DNA from: Mangrovibacter plantisponsor
GTDB taxonomy: Bacteria > Pseudomonadota > Gammaproteobacteria > Enterobacterales > Enterobacteriaceae
DNA length: 64,000 nucleotides
Assembly (NCBI RefSeq): GCF_003182475.1
Contig: NZ_QGTS01000003.1
Span: 304,876-368,875, forward strand
Direction: 5' to 3'
Both the position numbers and the translations under genes were made by a program. The stretch's first letter is position 1. Each line of letters begins with the position of its first letter. Below the pieces are notes generated by a model. It had not been told where the DNA came from. It searched no databases and was given only the letters and a program-made list of their open reading frames with translations. Below are positions 35,407 to 44,594 of the stretch, one piece after another.

Positions 35407-36207
35407 TTAGCGGCCAAGATAAACATCAATCACCTGCTCGTTGGCCTGCACTTCAGCCAGTGAACCTTCGGCAAGTACCTGCCCGTGATGCAATACCGTC
35501 ACAGAATCCGCGATGGTTTCAACAAAACCCATATCATGTTCAACCACCATTAGAGAGTGCTGGCCTGCAAGGCCACGAAAGAGCTCTGCGGTATATTCAG
35601 TTTCCGCATCGGTCATACCTGCCGCAGGTTCATCCAGCAGCAGTAAGTGCGGCTCCTGTACCAGCAACATCCCTATTTCCAGAAACTGTTTTTGCCCATG
35701 AGACAGCGCGCCTGCCGCACGATGGCGCTCCTGCGATAAGTGTAATAACGCGAGCACGCTGTCGATGCGGTCACGTTGCTCGCTATTGAGCCGCGCCCTG
35801 AGTGTGGCCCACACGCCTTTATGTGTTTTCTGCGCTATTTCCAGGTTTTCAAACACGCTGAGAGCTTCAAATACCGTGGGCTTCTGGAATTTGCGGCCTA
35901 TACCTTTACGGGCAACCTCCACAGAATTCAGTTTGAGCAAATCGACCGACTGGTCATACACCGCCTGCCCGCTCTGGGGCCGGGTTTTCCCGGTAATCAC
36001 ATCCATTAATGTTGTTTTCCCGGCACCGTTCGGGCCTATCACGCAACGCAGCTCACCAACACCAATACGCATAGACAGATTGGTCAGCGCCTGGAAACCA
36101 TCAAAACTGACGTTGATATTTTCCAGTTGCAGTACCGGATCTGTTTGTTCGCGAAACTGGTCTGCCGGTAGCTGCCGGGTAAAAAGCGTATCCTGCATCG
36201 CCATCAT
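35407..36207 (-). CDS. urtD: urea ABC transporter ATP-binding subunit UrtD
   Basis: A 266-residue ABC ATPase (LivG/UrtD type) with Walker A GPNGAGKTTLMD, signature LSHGQKQFLEIGMLL and Walker B LLLLDEPAAGMTDAE. It overlaps urtC by 4 bases. It pairs with UrtE in the importer. Confidence 0.94.
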   Translation of the reverse strand: MMAMQDTLFTRQLPADQFREQTDPVLQLENINVSFDGFQALTNLSMRIGVGELRCVIGPNGAGKTTLMDVITGKTRPQSGQAVYDQSVDLLKLNSVEVARKGIGRKFQKPTVFEALSVFENLEIAQKTHKGVWATLRARLNSEQRDRIDSVLALLHLSQERHRAAGALSHGQKQFLEIGMLLVQEPHLLLLDEPAAGMTDAETEYTAELFRGLAGQHSLMVVEHDMGFVETIADSVTVLHHGQVLAEGSLAEVQANEQVIDVYLGR

Positions 36208-37277
36208 TTATCTCCTTTGCGCAGTAAGCCCACCACACCGCGCGGTAAGAACAGGGTCACCAGAATAAAAAGCAGCCCGAGGCAAATTTGCCAGTATTCT
36301 GGCAAAACCACGGTAAAAATACTTTTGGCGCCGTTCACCAGAAACGCGCCAATAACCGGGCCAATGAGTGTTCCCCGCCCACCAAGGGCAACCCAGATAG
36401 CCGCTTCAATCGAGTTTGTCGGCGACATTTCGCTGGGGTTAATAATTCCGACTTGTGGCACATACAGCGCCCCGGCCAGGCCGCACAGTACGGCGGAAAG
36501 TGTCCAGACTAATAATTTGAAGCCCAAAGGATCATAACCGCAAAACATCAGGCGGTTTTCTGCATCACGCACCGCCGTTAACACCCGCCCGTACTTGCTG
36601 CGCGCCAGCCATAACCCTGCACCCAGGCTTGCGAGCAGCAGGATAAGTGAAGCAATAAACAACCCAACCCGGGTGCTGGTGGCGGTAACAGAAAACCCTA
36701 ACAGCGTGGTGAAACCGGTAAACCCGTTATTGCCGCCAAAGCCGGTTTCATTACGAAAGAACAGTAACATTCCGGCCCAGGTTAACGCCTGAGTGATAAT
36801 CGAGAAGTACACACCTTTAATGCGCGAGCGAAAGGCAAAGTAGCCAAATACCAGCGCCAGTAAACCAGGCACCAGAATAATCAGCATCAGCGCCCAGAGG
36901 AAATGCTCGCTGCCAACCCAGAACCAGGGCAGATGGTCCCAGGACAGGAAAGACATAAAATCAGGCAGGCCCGTACCCGCGGCCTGGCGCATAAGATACA
37001 TGCCCATGCCATACCCCCCCAGGGCAAAGAAAACCCCATGCCCCAGCGATAGCATCCCGGCATAACCCCACACCAAATCCAGTGCCACCGCCATCACGCT
37101 GTAACAGAGGATTTTACCCAGCAGGGTTAACGTCCAGACCGAAATACTTAATGGGTTTTCCGCCGGTAGCAAAGCCAGGAACGGAAGAATAAACAGTGCC
37201 AGCACCAAAATGGCACCTGCAACCTGAGCAACCCGCGGCGCTTTCTGGTAAAGCGTTAGTGTAATTGGCTGTGTCAT
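36204..37277 (-). CDS. urtC: urea ABC transporter permease UrtC
   Basis: A 357-residue permease (LivM/UrtC type) with about ten hydrophobic spans; typical stretches are WGYAGMLSLGHGVFFALGGY and NRLMFCGYDPLGFKL. It shares one base with the urtB stop codon region, so the permeases are translationally coupled. Confidence 0.93.
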   Translation of the reverse strand: MTQPITLTLYQKAPRVAQVAGAILVLALFILPFLALLPAENPLSISVWTLTLLGKILCYSVMAVALDLVWGYAGMLSLGHGVFFALGGYGMGMYLMRQAAGTGLPDFMSFLSWDHLPWFWVGSEHFLWALMLIILVPGLLALVFGYFAFRSRIKGVYFSIITQALTWAGMLLFFRNETGFGGNNGFTGFTTLLGFSVTATSTRVGLFIASLILLLASLGAGLWLARSKYGRVLTAVRDAENRLMFCGYDPLGFKLLVWTLSAVLCGLAGALYVPQVGIINPSEMSPTNSIEAAIWVALGGRGTLIGPVIGAFLVNGAKSIFTVVLPEYWQICLGLLFILVTLFLPRGVVGLLRKGDK

Positions 37278-38851
37278 CAGTCAATAACCCTCCCTTTAAG
37301 AGCAAACAGTCCCTGCGGCCTTTTTTGAATAAACAAAATAATCAGCCCGAGGATCAATATCTTGCCCAGTACCGCTCCGGTGTGTGGCTCAAGAATTTTG
37401 TTGAAGATCCCAAGGCCGAATGCAGCCGCCACACTTCCGGCAAGCTGGCCCACGCCGCCAAGAACCACCACCAGGAAAGAATCAATGATGTACCCCTGGC
37501 CCAGTTCAGGGCCAACGTTCCCTAATTGGGAAAGCGCCACGCCACCCAACCCGGCAATACCTGAGCCCAGCCCAAACGCCAGCATATCAACACGCCCTAC
37601 CGGCACCCCACAGCAGGCAGCCATGGCGCGGTTTTGCGTTACCGCACGCACATTCATACCCAGCCGGGTTTTGTTTAACACAAGCCAGGTAAAGAACAGC
37701 ACCAGCAACACAAACGCGATAACCACCAGGCGGTTCCATGGCAGGATCAGGTTAGGTAATACCTGAATGCCGCCGGACAACCAGCCCGGGTTTGCCACTT
37801 CGACGTTCTGTGCGCCAAACACCATCCGCACAATCTGGATCAGCATCAGGCTGATACCCCAGGTTGCCAGCAACGTTTCCAGCGGCCTGCCATAGAGATG
37901 GCGAATAATCGTGCGTTCCAGCACCATGCCAAGGCCACCGGTCACACAGAATGCCACGGGTAATGCCACCACCGGGTACAGGCTTTCCAGCCCCGGCGCG
38001 AAACTGTGCAGCAGGTTTTGCACCATCCAGGCGCTGTACGCGCCAAGCATCAACATTTCGCCATGGGCCATATTGATGACACCCAGCAGGCCATAGGTAA
38101 TTGCCAGACCCAGCGCGGCCAGTAATAAAACCGAGCCTAAGGAAATCCCCATGAACGCCTGGCCGAGAATATCGCCAAGCATCAGGCGGTGGTGAATTTT
38201 ATCCAGGCTTGCCTGTGCGGCCGCACGAACCCGGGCATCGGGCTCATGAGACGGGTCTGTCATTGGGTGCAGCCGCGCCTGGACATCCGGGTCACTGTCC
38301 TGCCCCAGTCTGGTTACTGCTGCCAGCCGTACTGCTGCGTCCGGGCTGGTCAGTTGCAGGTTAGCCAGTGCCAGTTGCAGCGCAGCTTTCACGCTCTGGT
38401 CCGTTTCGCTGGTCAGTTGGCGGGTAATCAGCGGGATCAGTGTTCCCTGGTTGTCATCCACCAAATTTTTGGCCCCCTGCAGCCTTTCTGTGACGTTGTC
38501 ACTTAATAATTGATGCGTTGCCAGCGCACCTGCGACCAAAACCCGCAGCCGGTTGGTTAACCTGACCGGGTGAATATCGCCTTGTGGAGTGGCTGCTGCG
38601 CCCAGGGGCAACAGGTTGCTGTTCTGTTTGCTGAATGCATGGTGATTGTCATCTGCCACCAGCACTTCCTGCTTCAGTGCTTTCAGCAGCGGCAACCGGG
38701 CTTTATCTGGTGCTGCTGCCCACTGCTGCAACAGGCTGGCCTGCGCTGAACGGTTGGCACTGACAAAGGTGTCGGCGTCTGTTGCCCAGACAACACGCGA
38801 AAGCAAACACGCCAGCACCAGTAGCAGGCGTATGATATGCACAGGTTTCAT
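37277..38851 (-). CDS. urtB: urea ABC transporter permease UrtB
   Basis: A 524-residue permease. As is usual for UrtB, a signal sequence and a helical periplasmic domain of about 200 residues (HEAT-like repeats: AAVRLAAVTRLGQDSDPDV) precede the LivH-type membrane domain (GVINMAHGEMLMLGAYSAW). The partial permease at 1-276 lacks this N-terminal domain. A matS site lies inside its coding region (38490-38502). Confidence 0.93.
   Translation of the reverse strand: MKPVHIIRLLLVLACLLSRVVWATDADTFVSANRSAQASLLQQWAAAPDKARLPLLKALKQEVLVADDNHHAFSKQNSNLLPLGAAATPQGDIHPVRLTNRLRVLVAGALATHQLLSDNVTERLQGAKNLVDDNQGTLIPLITRQLTSETDQSVKAALQLALANLQLTSPDAAVRLAAVTRLGQDSDPDVQARLHPMTDPSHEPDARVRAAAQASLDKIHHRLMLGDILGQAFMGISLGSVLLLAALGLAITYGLLGVINMAHGEMLMLGAYSAWMVQNLLHSFAPGLESLYPVVALPVAFCVTGGLGMVLERTIIRHLYGRPLETLLATWGISLMLIQIVRMVFGAQNVEVANPGWLSGGIQVLPNLILPWNRLVVIAFVLLVLFFTWLVLNKTRLGMNVRAVTQNRAMAACCGVPVGRVDMLAFGLGSGIAGLGGVALSQLGNVGPELGQGYIIDSFLVVVLGGVGQLAGSVAAAFGLGIFNKILEPHTGAVLGKILILGLIILFIQKRPQGLFALKGRVID
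38490..38502. other. second matS site, inside urtB
   Basis: GTGACGTTGTCAC fits the matS consensus GTGACRNYGTCAC in full. It lies in codons of the urtB N-terminal domain, 25.9 kb from dif and 18 kb from the first matS. Confidence 0.82.
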
Positions 38852-38898
38852 GATTTCCTCCAGGCGAGGGTTCCTCCCGTTTCCGGGAGGAGAAAACG

Positions 38899-40170
38899 TT
38901 ATTTACCCGTTGATTTGACAGGGTAATCCGGCTTGTTTTCATTCCCAGGGATATAGGGACTCCAGGGTTGTGCACGTACAGGTTTATCCGTCTGCCACAC
39001 CACGTTGAACTGCCCGTCACTTTCAATCTCACCGATCATGACTGGTTTATGCAGGTGGTGGTTGGTGGCATCCATGGTCAGTGTGTAACCCGATGGCGCG
39101 TTAAAGGTTTGCCCGGCCATTGCCGCACGCACTTTATCCACATCGGTGGTACCGGCTTTTTCTACCGCCTGTGCCCACATATGCATACCTACCCAGGTTG
39201 CTTCCATCGGGTCATTGGTGACCACTGTGTCGGCATTTGGCAGGTTGTGAGATTTGGCGTAAGCCTTCCACTCAGCGACAAATTTTTTGTTGGTTGGGTT
39301 ATCCAGCGATTCGAAGTAGTTCCAGGCCGCCAGGTTGCCCACCAGTGGTTTCGTGTCAATACCACGCAGTTCTTCTTCGCCAACGGAGAAAGCGACAACC
39401 GGGATATCGGTCGCTTTCACACCCTGGTTTGCCAGCTCTTTATAGAACGGCACGTTGGAATCACCATTGATGGTGGAGATAACCGCTGTTTTCCCGCCTG
39501 CGGCGAATTTTTTAATATTGGCAACAATGGTCTGGTAATCGCTGTAACCAAATGGGGTATACACTTCTTCGATGTCTTTATCCTGCACCCCTTTGCTGTG
39601 CAGGTAGTTACGCAGGATTTTATTGGTGGTGCGCGGGTAAACGTAATCAGTGCCCAGCAGGAAGAAACGTTTGGCCGCACCACCATCTTCACTCATCAGG
39701 TACTGAACAGCCGGAATGGCCTGCTGGTTAGGTGCCGCACCGGTATAAAAGACGTTAGGTGACATTTCTTCACCTTCGTACTGTACCGGATAAAACAGCA
39801 GGCCATTCAGTTCTTCAAATACCGGCAACACTGATTTGCGGGACACCGATGTCCAGCAGCCAAATACCACAGCCACTTTATCCTGGGTCAGTAACTGGCG
39901 GGCTTTTTCAGCAAACAATGGCCAGTTAGATGCCGGGTCAACCACCACGGGTTCCAGTTTTTTACCCAGGACACCGCCGTGGGCATTGATGTCATCGATA
40001 CTCATCAACGCCATATTCTTCAGTGGCGTTTCTGAAATCGCCATTGTGCCAGACAAAGAGTGCAAAATACCGACCTTGATGGTATCAGCGGCATAAGCGT
40101 TAAACGCCAAACCCATGCTGATAACGGATGCGGATAAGGCAAAAGCTTTTAACAGAGTACGACGGTGCAT
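38899..40170 (-). CDS. urtA: urea-binding protein UrtA
   Basis: A 423-residue periplasmic urea-binding protein. The start at 40170 is supported by CAGGAG upstream and gives a twin-basic signal peptide (MHRRTLLKAF ... FNAYA-AD). The mature start TIKVGILHSLSGTMAISE and WTSVSRKSVLPVFEELNGLL are UrtA signatures. First gene of the urtABCDE operon. It lies 44 bases after the GntR gene, with which it is probably co-transcribed. Confidence 0.95.
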   Translation of the reverse strand: MHRRTLLKAFALSASVISMGLAFNAYAADTIKVGILHSLSGTMAISETPLKNMALMSIDDINAHGGVLGKKLEPVVVDPASNWPLFAEKARQLLTQDKVAVVFGCWTSVSRKSVLPVFEELNGLLFYPVQYEGEEMSPNVFYTGAAPNQQAIPAVQYLMSEDGGAAKRFFLLGTDYVYPRTTNKILRNYLHSKGVQDKDIEEVYTPFGYSDYQTIVANIKKFAAGGKTAVISTINGDSNVPFYKELANQGVKATDIPVVAFSVGEEELRGIDTKPLVGNLAAWNYFESLDNPTNKKFVAEWKAYAKSHNLPNADTVVTNDPMEATWVGMHMWAQAVEKAGTTDVDKVRAAMAGQTFNAPSGYTLTMDATNHHLHKPVMIGEIESDGQFNVVWQTDKPVRAQPWSPYIPGNENKPDYPVKSTGK

Positions 40171-40213
40171 AAATTCACTCCTGATGAATAAAGGTCCGCG
40201 GCAATGCCGCATT

Positions 40214-40906
40214 TCAAAGCTTCTGCTGCCGCGCCTGGTGCAGCGTATGAAGCGTTATCGTACGAACTTCTTTCTGGCTTTGTGCAATATGCTGCTGTAG
40301 TCGGTTTTGGGCCTCCTCGGTTTCGCGCGCCATAATGGCCCGCAAAATAGCGCCGTGCTCAGCGTAAGTTGCCTCCACACGGGGTGTCTTGGTGAAGTCC
40401 ATACGCCGGACTATGCGAATCTTCTCTGTGACATCCCGGTGTACCCGGGCCATCTCCGGGTTCCCGGCGGCCATGACCAGATCCATATGGAACTGCTCGT
40501 CATAGCGAGCCACTTCCTGGCCGTCAGGGAGTGGCGGGGAATCCGTCCAGAATGTTTTCAGTGCCAGCAGAATATCTGGCTGGCTACCGGGCGGCAGTGC
40601 GCATAAACGCTTCACTGCCTCCAGTTCCAGCACGACTCGCAGGTCGTAAAGCGATTCCAGGTAATCAAAATCAATGTGTTTTACCTGCCAGCCACTGCGC
40701 GGCTGGACTGCGACATACCCTTCCTGCTCCAGTGCGTACAAAGCCTGGCGGACCGGTGTGCGGCTCGCGCCCATCCGCGCAGCGATTTCACTTTCGCTGA
40801 AGCGGTCACCGGGAAGCAGGCGGAAATCAAAAATATCCTGCTTCAGTTGGTGATAAATCCGTTCCGCCTGCCCCTGGGTTCGCGGGGCTTTGTTGATAGT
40901 TGTCAT
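40214..40906 (-). CDS. GntR/FCD-family regulator of the urea cluster
   Basis: 230 residues: a GntR winged helix (~15-75; LPGDRFSESEIAARMGASRTP) and an FCD ligand domain (~85-215; LYDLRVVLELEAVKRL, YDEQFHMDLVMAAGN). It stands between the urea carboxylase gene and urtA on the same strand. The near-palindrome CATCTGGTATACAAGATG upstream of the allophanate hydrolase gene (46421-46438) has the GTATAC core typical of this family's operators, so it is the likely target. The effector is unknown. Confidence 0.88.
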   Translation of the reverse strand: MTTINKAPRTQGQAERIYHQLKQDIFDFRLLPGDRFSESEIAARMGASRTPVRQALYALEQEGYVAVQPRSGWQVKHIDFDYLESLYDLRVVLELEAVKRLCALPPGSQPDILLALKTFWTDSPPLPDGQEVARYDEQFHMDLVMAAGNPEMARVHRDVTEKIRIVRRMDFTKTPRVEATYAEHGAILRAIMARETEEAQNRLQQHIAQSQKEVRTITLHTLHQARQQKL

Positions 40907-40961
40907 GTGGGTACAGTTCTCTTTTTTACCGCGGTGCCACCAGTGCCCGCGGCGTCTTCAC

Positions 40962-43900
40962 TTAACTGGCGTTATCCAGCCAGAGTAATGCATCGCCTGG
41001 TGCCACAGGCCGCCCTTGCTGGCAACTGATACGGATAACTTCGCCGTCACAAGGTGCTTCCACCATCAGTTCCATCTTCATGGCTTCCACCACAATCAGC
41101 GGTTCACCCTGTTTCACTTTCTGGCCCGGTTCGACCAGAATTTTCCAGATATTGCCATTGAGGTCTGCGCTCACCAGGTGGCCGTCAACTTCCTCATCAT
41201 CCACTGGGACGGCCAGGGTTTCCGCCACTGTTTCGTCTTCCATCTGGTTTTGCCAGTGCACCACTTCAGAGGCGAAAGCCGCCTGCTGGCGAGTGCGGAA
41301 ATCCGCGATATCCACGGCGTTATCCGCCAGGAACCGGGTGTATTCAGCAAAATCAAAGGTGCTCTCTTCTACTCGCACGGTGGCAAGGCCTTCACGGAAG
41401 GCATCGCGGAATTCGGTAAGCTCGGTTTCGCTTACCGGGTAGAAGCGCACCTGGTCGAAGAATTTCAGTAACCAGGGCTCATCACCAAACTGACTGTTTT
41501 TGAGGAACTTGTTCCAGATAGGCACGGTACGCCCGACCAGTTGATAGCCCCCCGGGGAATCCATGCCGTAGATGCACATATACATGCCACCGATCCCCAC
41601 AGTGCCCTCAGCCGTCCAGGTACGTGCAGGGTTATATTTGGAACTCAACAGGCGGTGGCGCGGGTCTACAGGTACTGCGCAAGGGGCTCCGAGGTAAACA
41701 TCCCCCAGGCCAAGCACCAGGTAGCTGGCGTCAAAAATAATGTTTTTGACTTCATCGCGGTGCGCCAGACCGTTGGCGCGCTGAATAAAGTCCACGTTAT
41801 TTGGCAACCAGGGAGCCTGCTGGCGAACTGTTTGCTGATAGCGCTCAACCGCACCCAGCGTGGCGCTGTCTTCGAAGGCCATAGGCAGATAAACAATACG
41901 CGACGGAATACGCAGTTTACTGACATCGCCCAGTTGCGCTTCCAGCTCCAGTAGCAAGGCCATTAGCTGGCTTTGTGATATGCGCTGGGCGTCGTAACGC
42001 ACCTGCAGTGAACGCACTCCTGGTGAAAGCTCTTCGATACCCGGCTGGCCGCTGGCGCGCAGGGCTTCCATCAGCAAGTGCACCCGCAGGCGCAAAGCCA
42101 GGTCGAGAACGTTGTCGCCATACTCAATCAGGATGTAGTTATCACCGGCCTGGCGCCAGACGGCTGCCGGGATATCGCCCTGTGCCGGTTGTTCAGCAAG
42201 GATTGCCGCACTGCTGGTTTTCCCCGGGCTGATTGCCGGGTGCCGGTCCGGCAAGGTGCTGGCGGCACACAAATTAGTGACTGCCACCTGGCGGGCGATG
42301 TCCAGAGACTGGGCATGTTCAAAATTGATGGCGTGAAAGCGAATTTTATCGCCGGGTTTCACCTGACCCACTTTCCACAACTCAGCCCGGGCGATGGTGA
42401 CCGGGCACACAAACCCACCAAGGCTTGGTCCGTCCCGGGTGAGGATCACCGGGAAGTCGCCGGTGAAGTTAATCGCGCCAATGGCATATTCGCAGTCATG
42501 TACGTTGGAAGGATGCAGTCCAGCCTCACCGCCATCGGCACGCGTCCATTCTGGTTTGGGGCCCATCAGGCGGACACCCAGCCGGTTGGAGTTGTAATGG
42601 ACTTCCCACTCACTGCTGAAAAAGGTTTCCATCGATTCCGGTGTAAAGAAATCGGGTGCACCATGAGGGCCATACAGCACGCCGATATCCCACACGGTAT
42701 CGTACTCGGGAATAAGCGCAGGCTCCGGAACCTGAGGTAAACCGATGGGCGCAGGCGTTGTACATGCCGGTAAATCCGGCTGGGAAATCGCCAGCGTATC
42801 TGCAACGCGCAGGGTGCGCCCGCCATGGCCACCAAACTGGCCCAGGGCAAATGTTGAACGGCTGCCCAGATAAACCGGCACATCCAGGCCATTACGCACA
42901 GCCAGATAGGTACGGCACCCTGTGCTGGCGCGGCCCAGTGACAGAACCTGGCCTGCTTTCACCACGATGGGTTGCCATAAAGCAACGGGTTTGTCATCCA
43001 GCGTCGCCGGGCAATTTGCTCCGGTAAGGGCAATGACTGCATCACAATGGAAACGCAGCGTTGGCCCCAACAAAGTAAATTCCAGACCTGCGGCTGACGG
43101 GTGGTTACCCACAATACGGTTGGCTAACTGGAAAGCGTAATCATCCATTGGGCCTGACGGCGGAACACCAATATCCCAGTAGCCAGTCCTTCCCGGGTAA
43201 TCCTGTACACTGCTCCAGGTGCCAGGTTGCAGCACTTCAATAACATGCGGCTGCCACTCAACGCTGTCCAGCAAACGGGTCCACATCACACCGGCAGTAA
43301 ACTCCGGCAGAGTAATAATCTGGCGCAGCCAGTCCAGGTTGGTGGCGATACCCTGTAACCGGGTCGCGTCCAGCGCGTTCTGGAGTTTTGCCAGCGCCTG
43401 GTGGCGATCTGCCCCATGCACAATGATTTTGGCGATCATCGGGTCATAGAAGGCACTGACTTCGCTACCCGAAGATACCCAGCCATCAACCCGAATCCCT
43501 TCAGGGAAAAAGACATCTGTCAGCACGCCCGGTGAGGGCTGGAAGTTTTTTAAGGCATCTTCTGCATAGACACGGACTTCAATAGCCGCGCCTTGCGGTG
43601 CCCGGGCCATAGCCTGCCAGTCTGGCGCTTTCCCCGCAGCCAGCGTAACCATCGCGTCTACCAGATCCACCCCGGTAACCATTTCAGTTATTGGGTGTTC
43701 TACCTGCAGACGGGTGTTTACTTCCAGGAACCAGAAAGCATCAGTAGCAGCATCGTAGATAAACTCAACCGTACCGGCACTGCGGTAATTAACCTGCTGG
43801 CCCAGAGCAACAGCGGCGGCATGCAATGCTTCCCGGGTGCGTTGCGGCAGGTTCGGGGCGGGTGTTTCTTCAACCACTTTTTGGTTACGGCGTTGCAGCG

Positions 43901-44585
43901 AGCAATCGCGCTCGCCCAGCGCTACAACATGGCCTTTACCATCGCCAAAGATTTGCACTTCAATATGGCGTGCCTTTGCAATAAAACGCTCCAGAAACAC
44001 GCCGTCATCACCAAAAAATTGCGCCCCCATGCGTTTCACGCTGGCCCAGGTTTCGCTCAGGGCTTCAGGGGTTTCACAGCAACTCAGGCCAATCCCGCCG
44101 CCACCTGCGGTAGTTTTGAGCATAACCGGGTAGCCAATCTCTTGTGCGGCGACCAGGGCACTGTCGAGGGTTTGTAGCAGGCCGGTACCGGGAGTCATGG
44201 GCAAACCCGCAGCCTGTGCCAGTTCACGTGCCCGGTGTTTCAGGCCGAAGTCGGCAATTTGTTGTGCTGTCGGGCCGATAAATACCAGGCCTGCTTCGTC
44301 GCAGGCAGTGGCGAATTCTGCCCGCTCAGACAAGAAGCCATAGCCCGGGAAAATAGCCTGCGCACCGGTTGCTTTTGCCGCTGCCACTATTTTGTCAATG
44401 TTCAGGTAGGTATCACTGGCTTTCTCGCCAGTCAACGCGACAGCTTCGTCCGCTTCATGCACATGCGGCGCATTGCGGTCAGCTTCGGAATACACAGCAA
44501 CACTGCGTACGCCCATCTTTTTTAATGTGCGGATCGCCCGGCAGGCGATCTCACCCCGATTCGCTATCAGTACCGTGTTAAACAT
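40962..44585 (-). CDS. uca: urea carboxylase (biotin-dependent)
   Basis: 1207 residues. Residues 1-450 form a biotin carboxylase (NRGEIACRAIRTLKKMG; the Gly-rich ATP loop KTTAGGGGIG; EVNTRLQVEHPITEMVTGVD). The central part (~470-1090) is the carboxyltransferase made of KipA/KipI-like halves (WDIGVPPSGPMDDYAF; TRDGPSLGGFVCPVTI). The C-terminus is a biotinyl domain with the Lys in VEAMKMELMVEAP. It carboxylates urea to allophanate with ATP and bicarbonate. The allophanate hydrolase gene is 9 bases upstream. Related guanidine carboxylases exist but are normally accompanied by two DUF1989 genes, which are absent here, so urea is the likely substrate. Confidence 0.93.
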   Translation of the reverse strand: MFNTVLIANRGEIACRAIRTLKKMGVRSVAVYSEADRNAPHVHEADEAVALTGEKASDTYLNIDKIVAAAKATGAQAIFPGYGFLSERAEFATACDEAGLVFIGPTAQQIADFGLKHRARELAQAAGLPMTPGTGLLQTLDSALVAAQEIGYPVMLKTTAGGGGIGLSCCETPEALSETWASVKRMGAQFFGDDGVFLERFIAKARHIEVQIFGDGKGHVVALGERDCSLQRRNQKVVEETPAPNLPQRTREALHAAAVALGQQVNYRSAGTVEFIYDAATDAFWFLEVNTRLQVEHPITEMVTGVDLVDAMVTLAAGKAPDWQAMARAPQGAAIEVRVYAEDALKNFQPSPGVLTDVFFPEGIRVDGWVSSGSEVSAFYDPMIAKIIVHGADRHQALAKLQNALDATRLQGIATNLDWLRQIITLPEFTAGVMWTRLLDSVEWQPHVIEVLQPGTWSSVQDYPGRTGYWDIGVPPSGPMDDYAFQLANRIVGNHPSAAGLEFTLLGPTLRFHCDAVIALTGANCPATLDDKPVALWQPIVVKAGQVLSLGRASTGCRTYLAVRNGLDVPVYLGSRSTFALGQFGGHGGRTLRVADTLAISQPDLPACTTPAPIGLPQVPEPALIPEYDTVWDIGVLYGPHGAPDFFTPESMETFFSSEWEVHYNSNRLGVRLMGPKPEWTRADGGEAGLHPSNVHDCEYAIGAINFTGDFPVILTRDGPSLGGFVCPVTIARAELWKVGQVKPGDKIRFHAINFEHAQSLDIARQVAVTNLCAASTLPDRHPAISPGKTSSAAILAEQPAQGDIPAAVWRQAGDNYILIEYGDNVLDLALRLRVHLLMEALRASGQPGIEELSPGVRSLQVRYDAQRISQSQLMALLLELEAQLGDVSKLRIPSRIVYLPMAFEDSATLGAVERYQQTVRQQAPWLPNNVDFIQRANGLAHRDEVKNIIFDASYLVLGLGDVYLGAPCAVPVDPRHRLLSSKYNPARTWTAEGTVGIGGMYMCIYGMDSPGGYQLVGRTVPIWNKFLKNSQFGDEPWLLKFFDQVRFYPVSETELTEFRDAFREGLATVRVEESTFDFAEYTRFLADNAVDIADFRTRQQAAFASEVVHWQNQMEDETVAETLAVPVDDEEVDGHLVSADLNGNIWKILVEPGQKVKQGEPLIVVEAMKMELMVEAPCDGEVIRISCQQGRPVAPGDALLWLDNAS

Positions 44586-44594
44586 GCGTCCTCC

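Noticed and set aside
40171-40213. Guanidine (ykkC-type) riboswitch before urtA
   Set aside because: Only 43 bases separate urtA from the upstream gene, too short for such an element, and no matching structure was seen.
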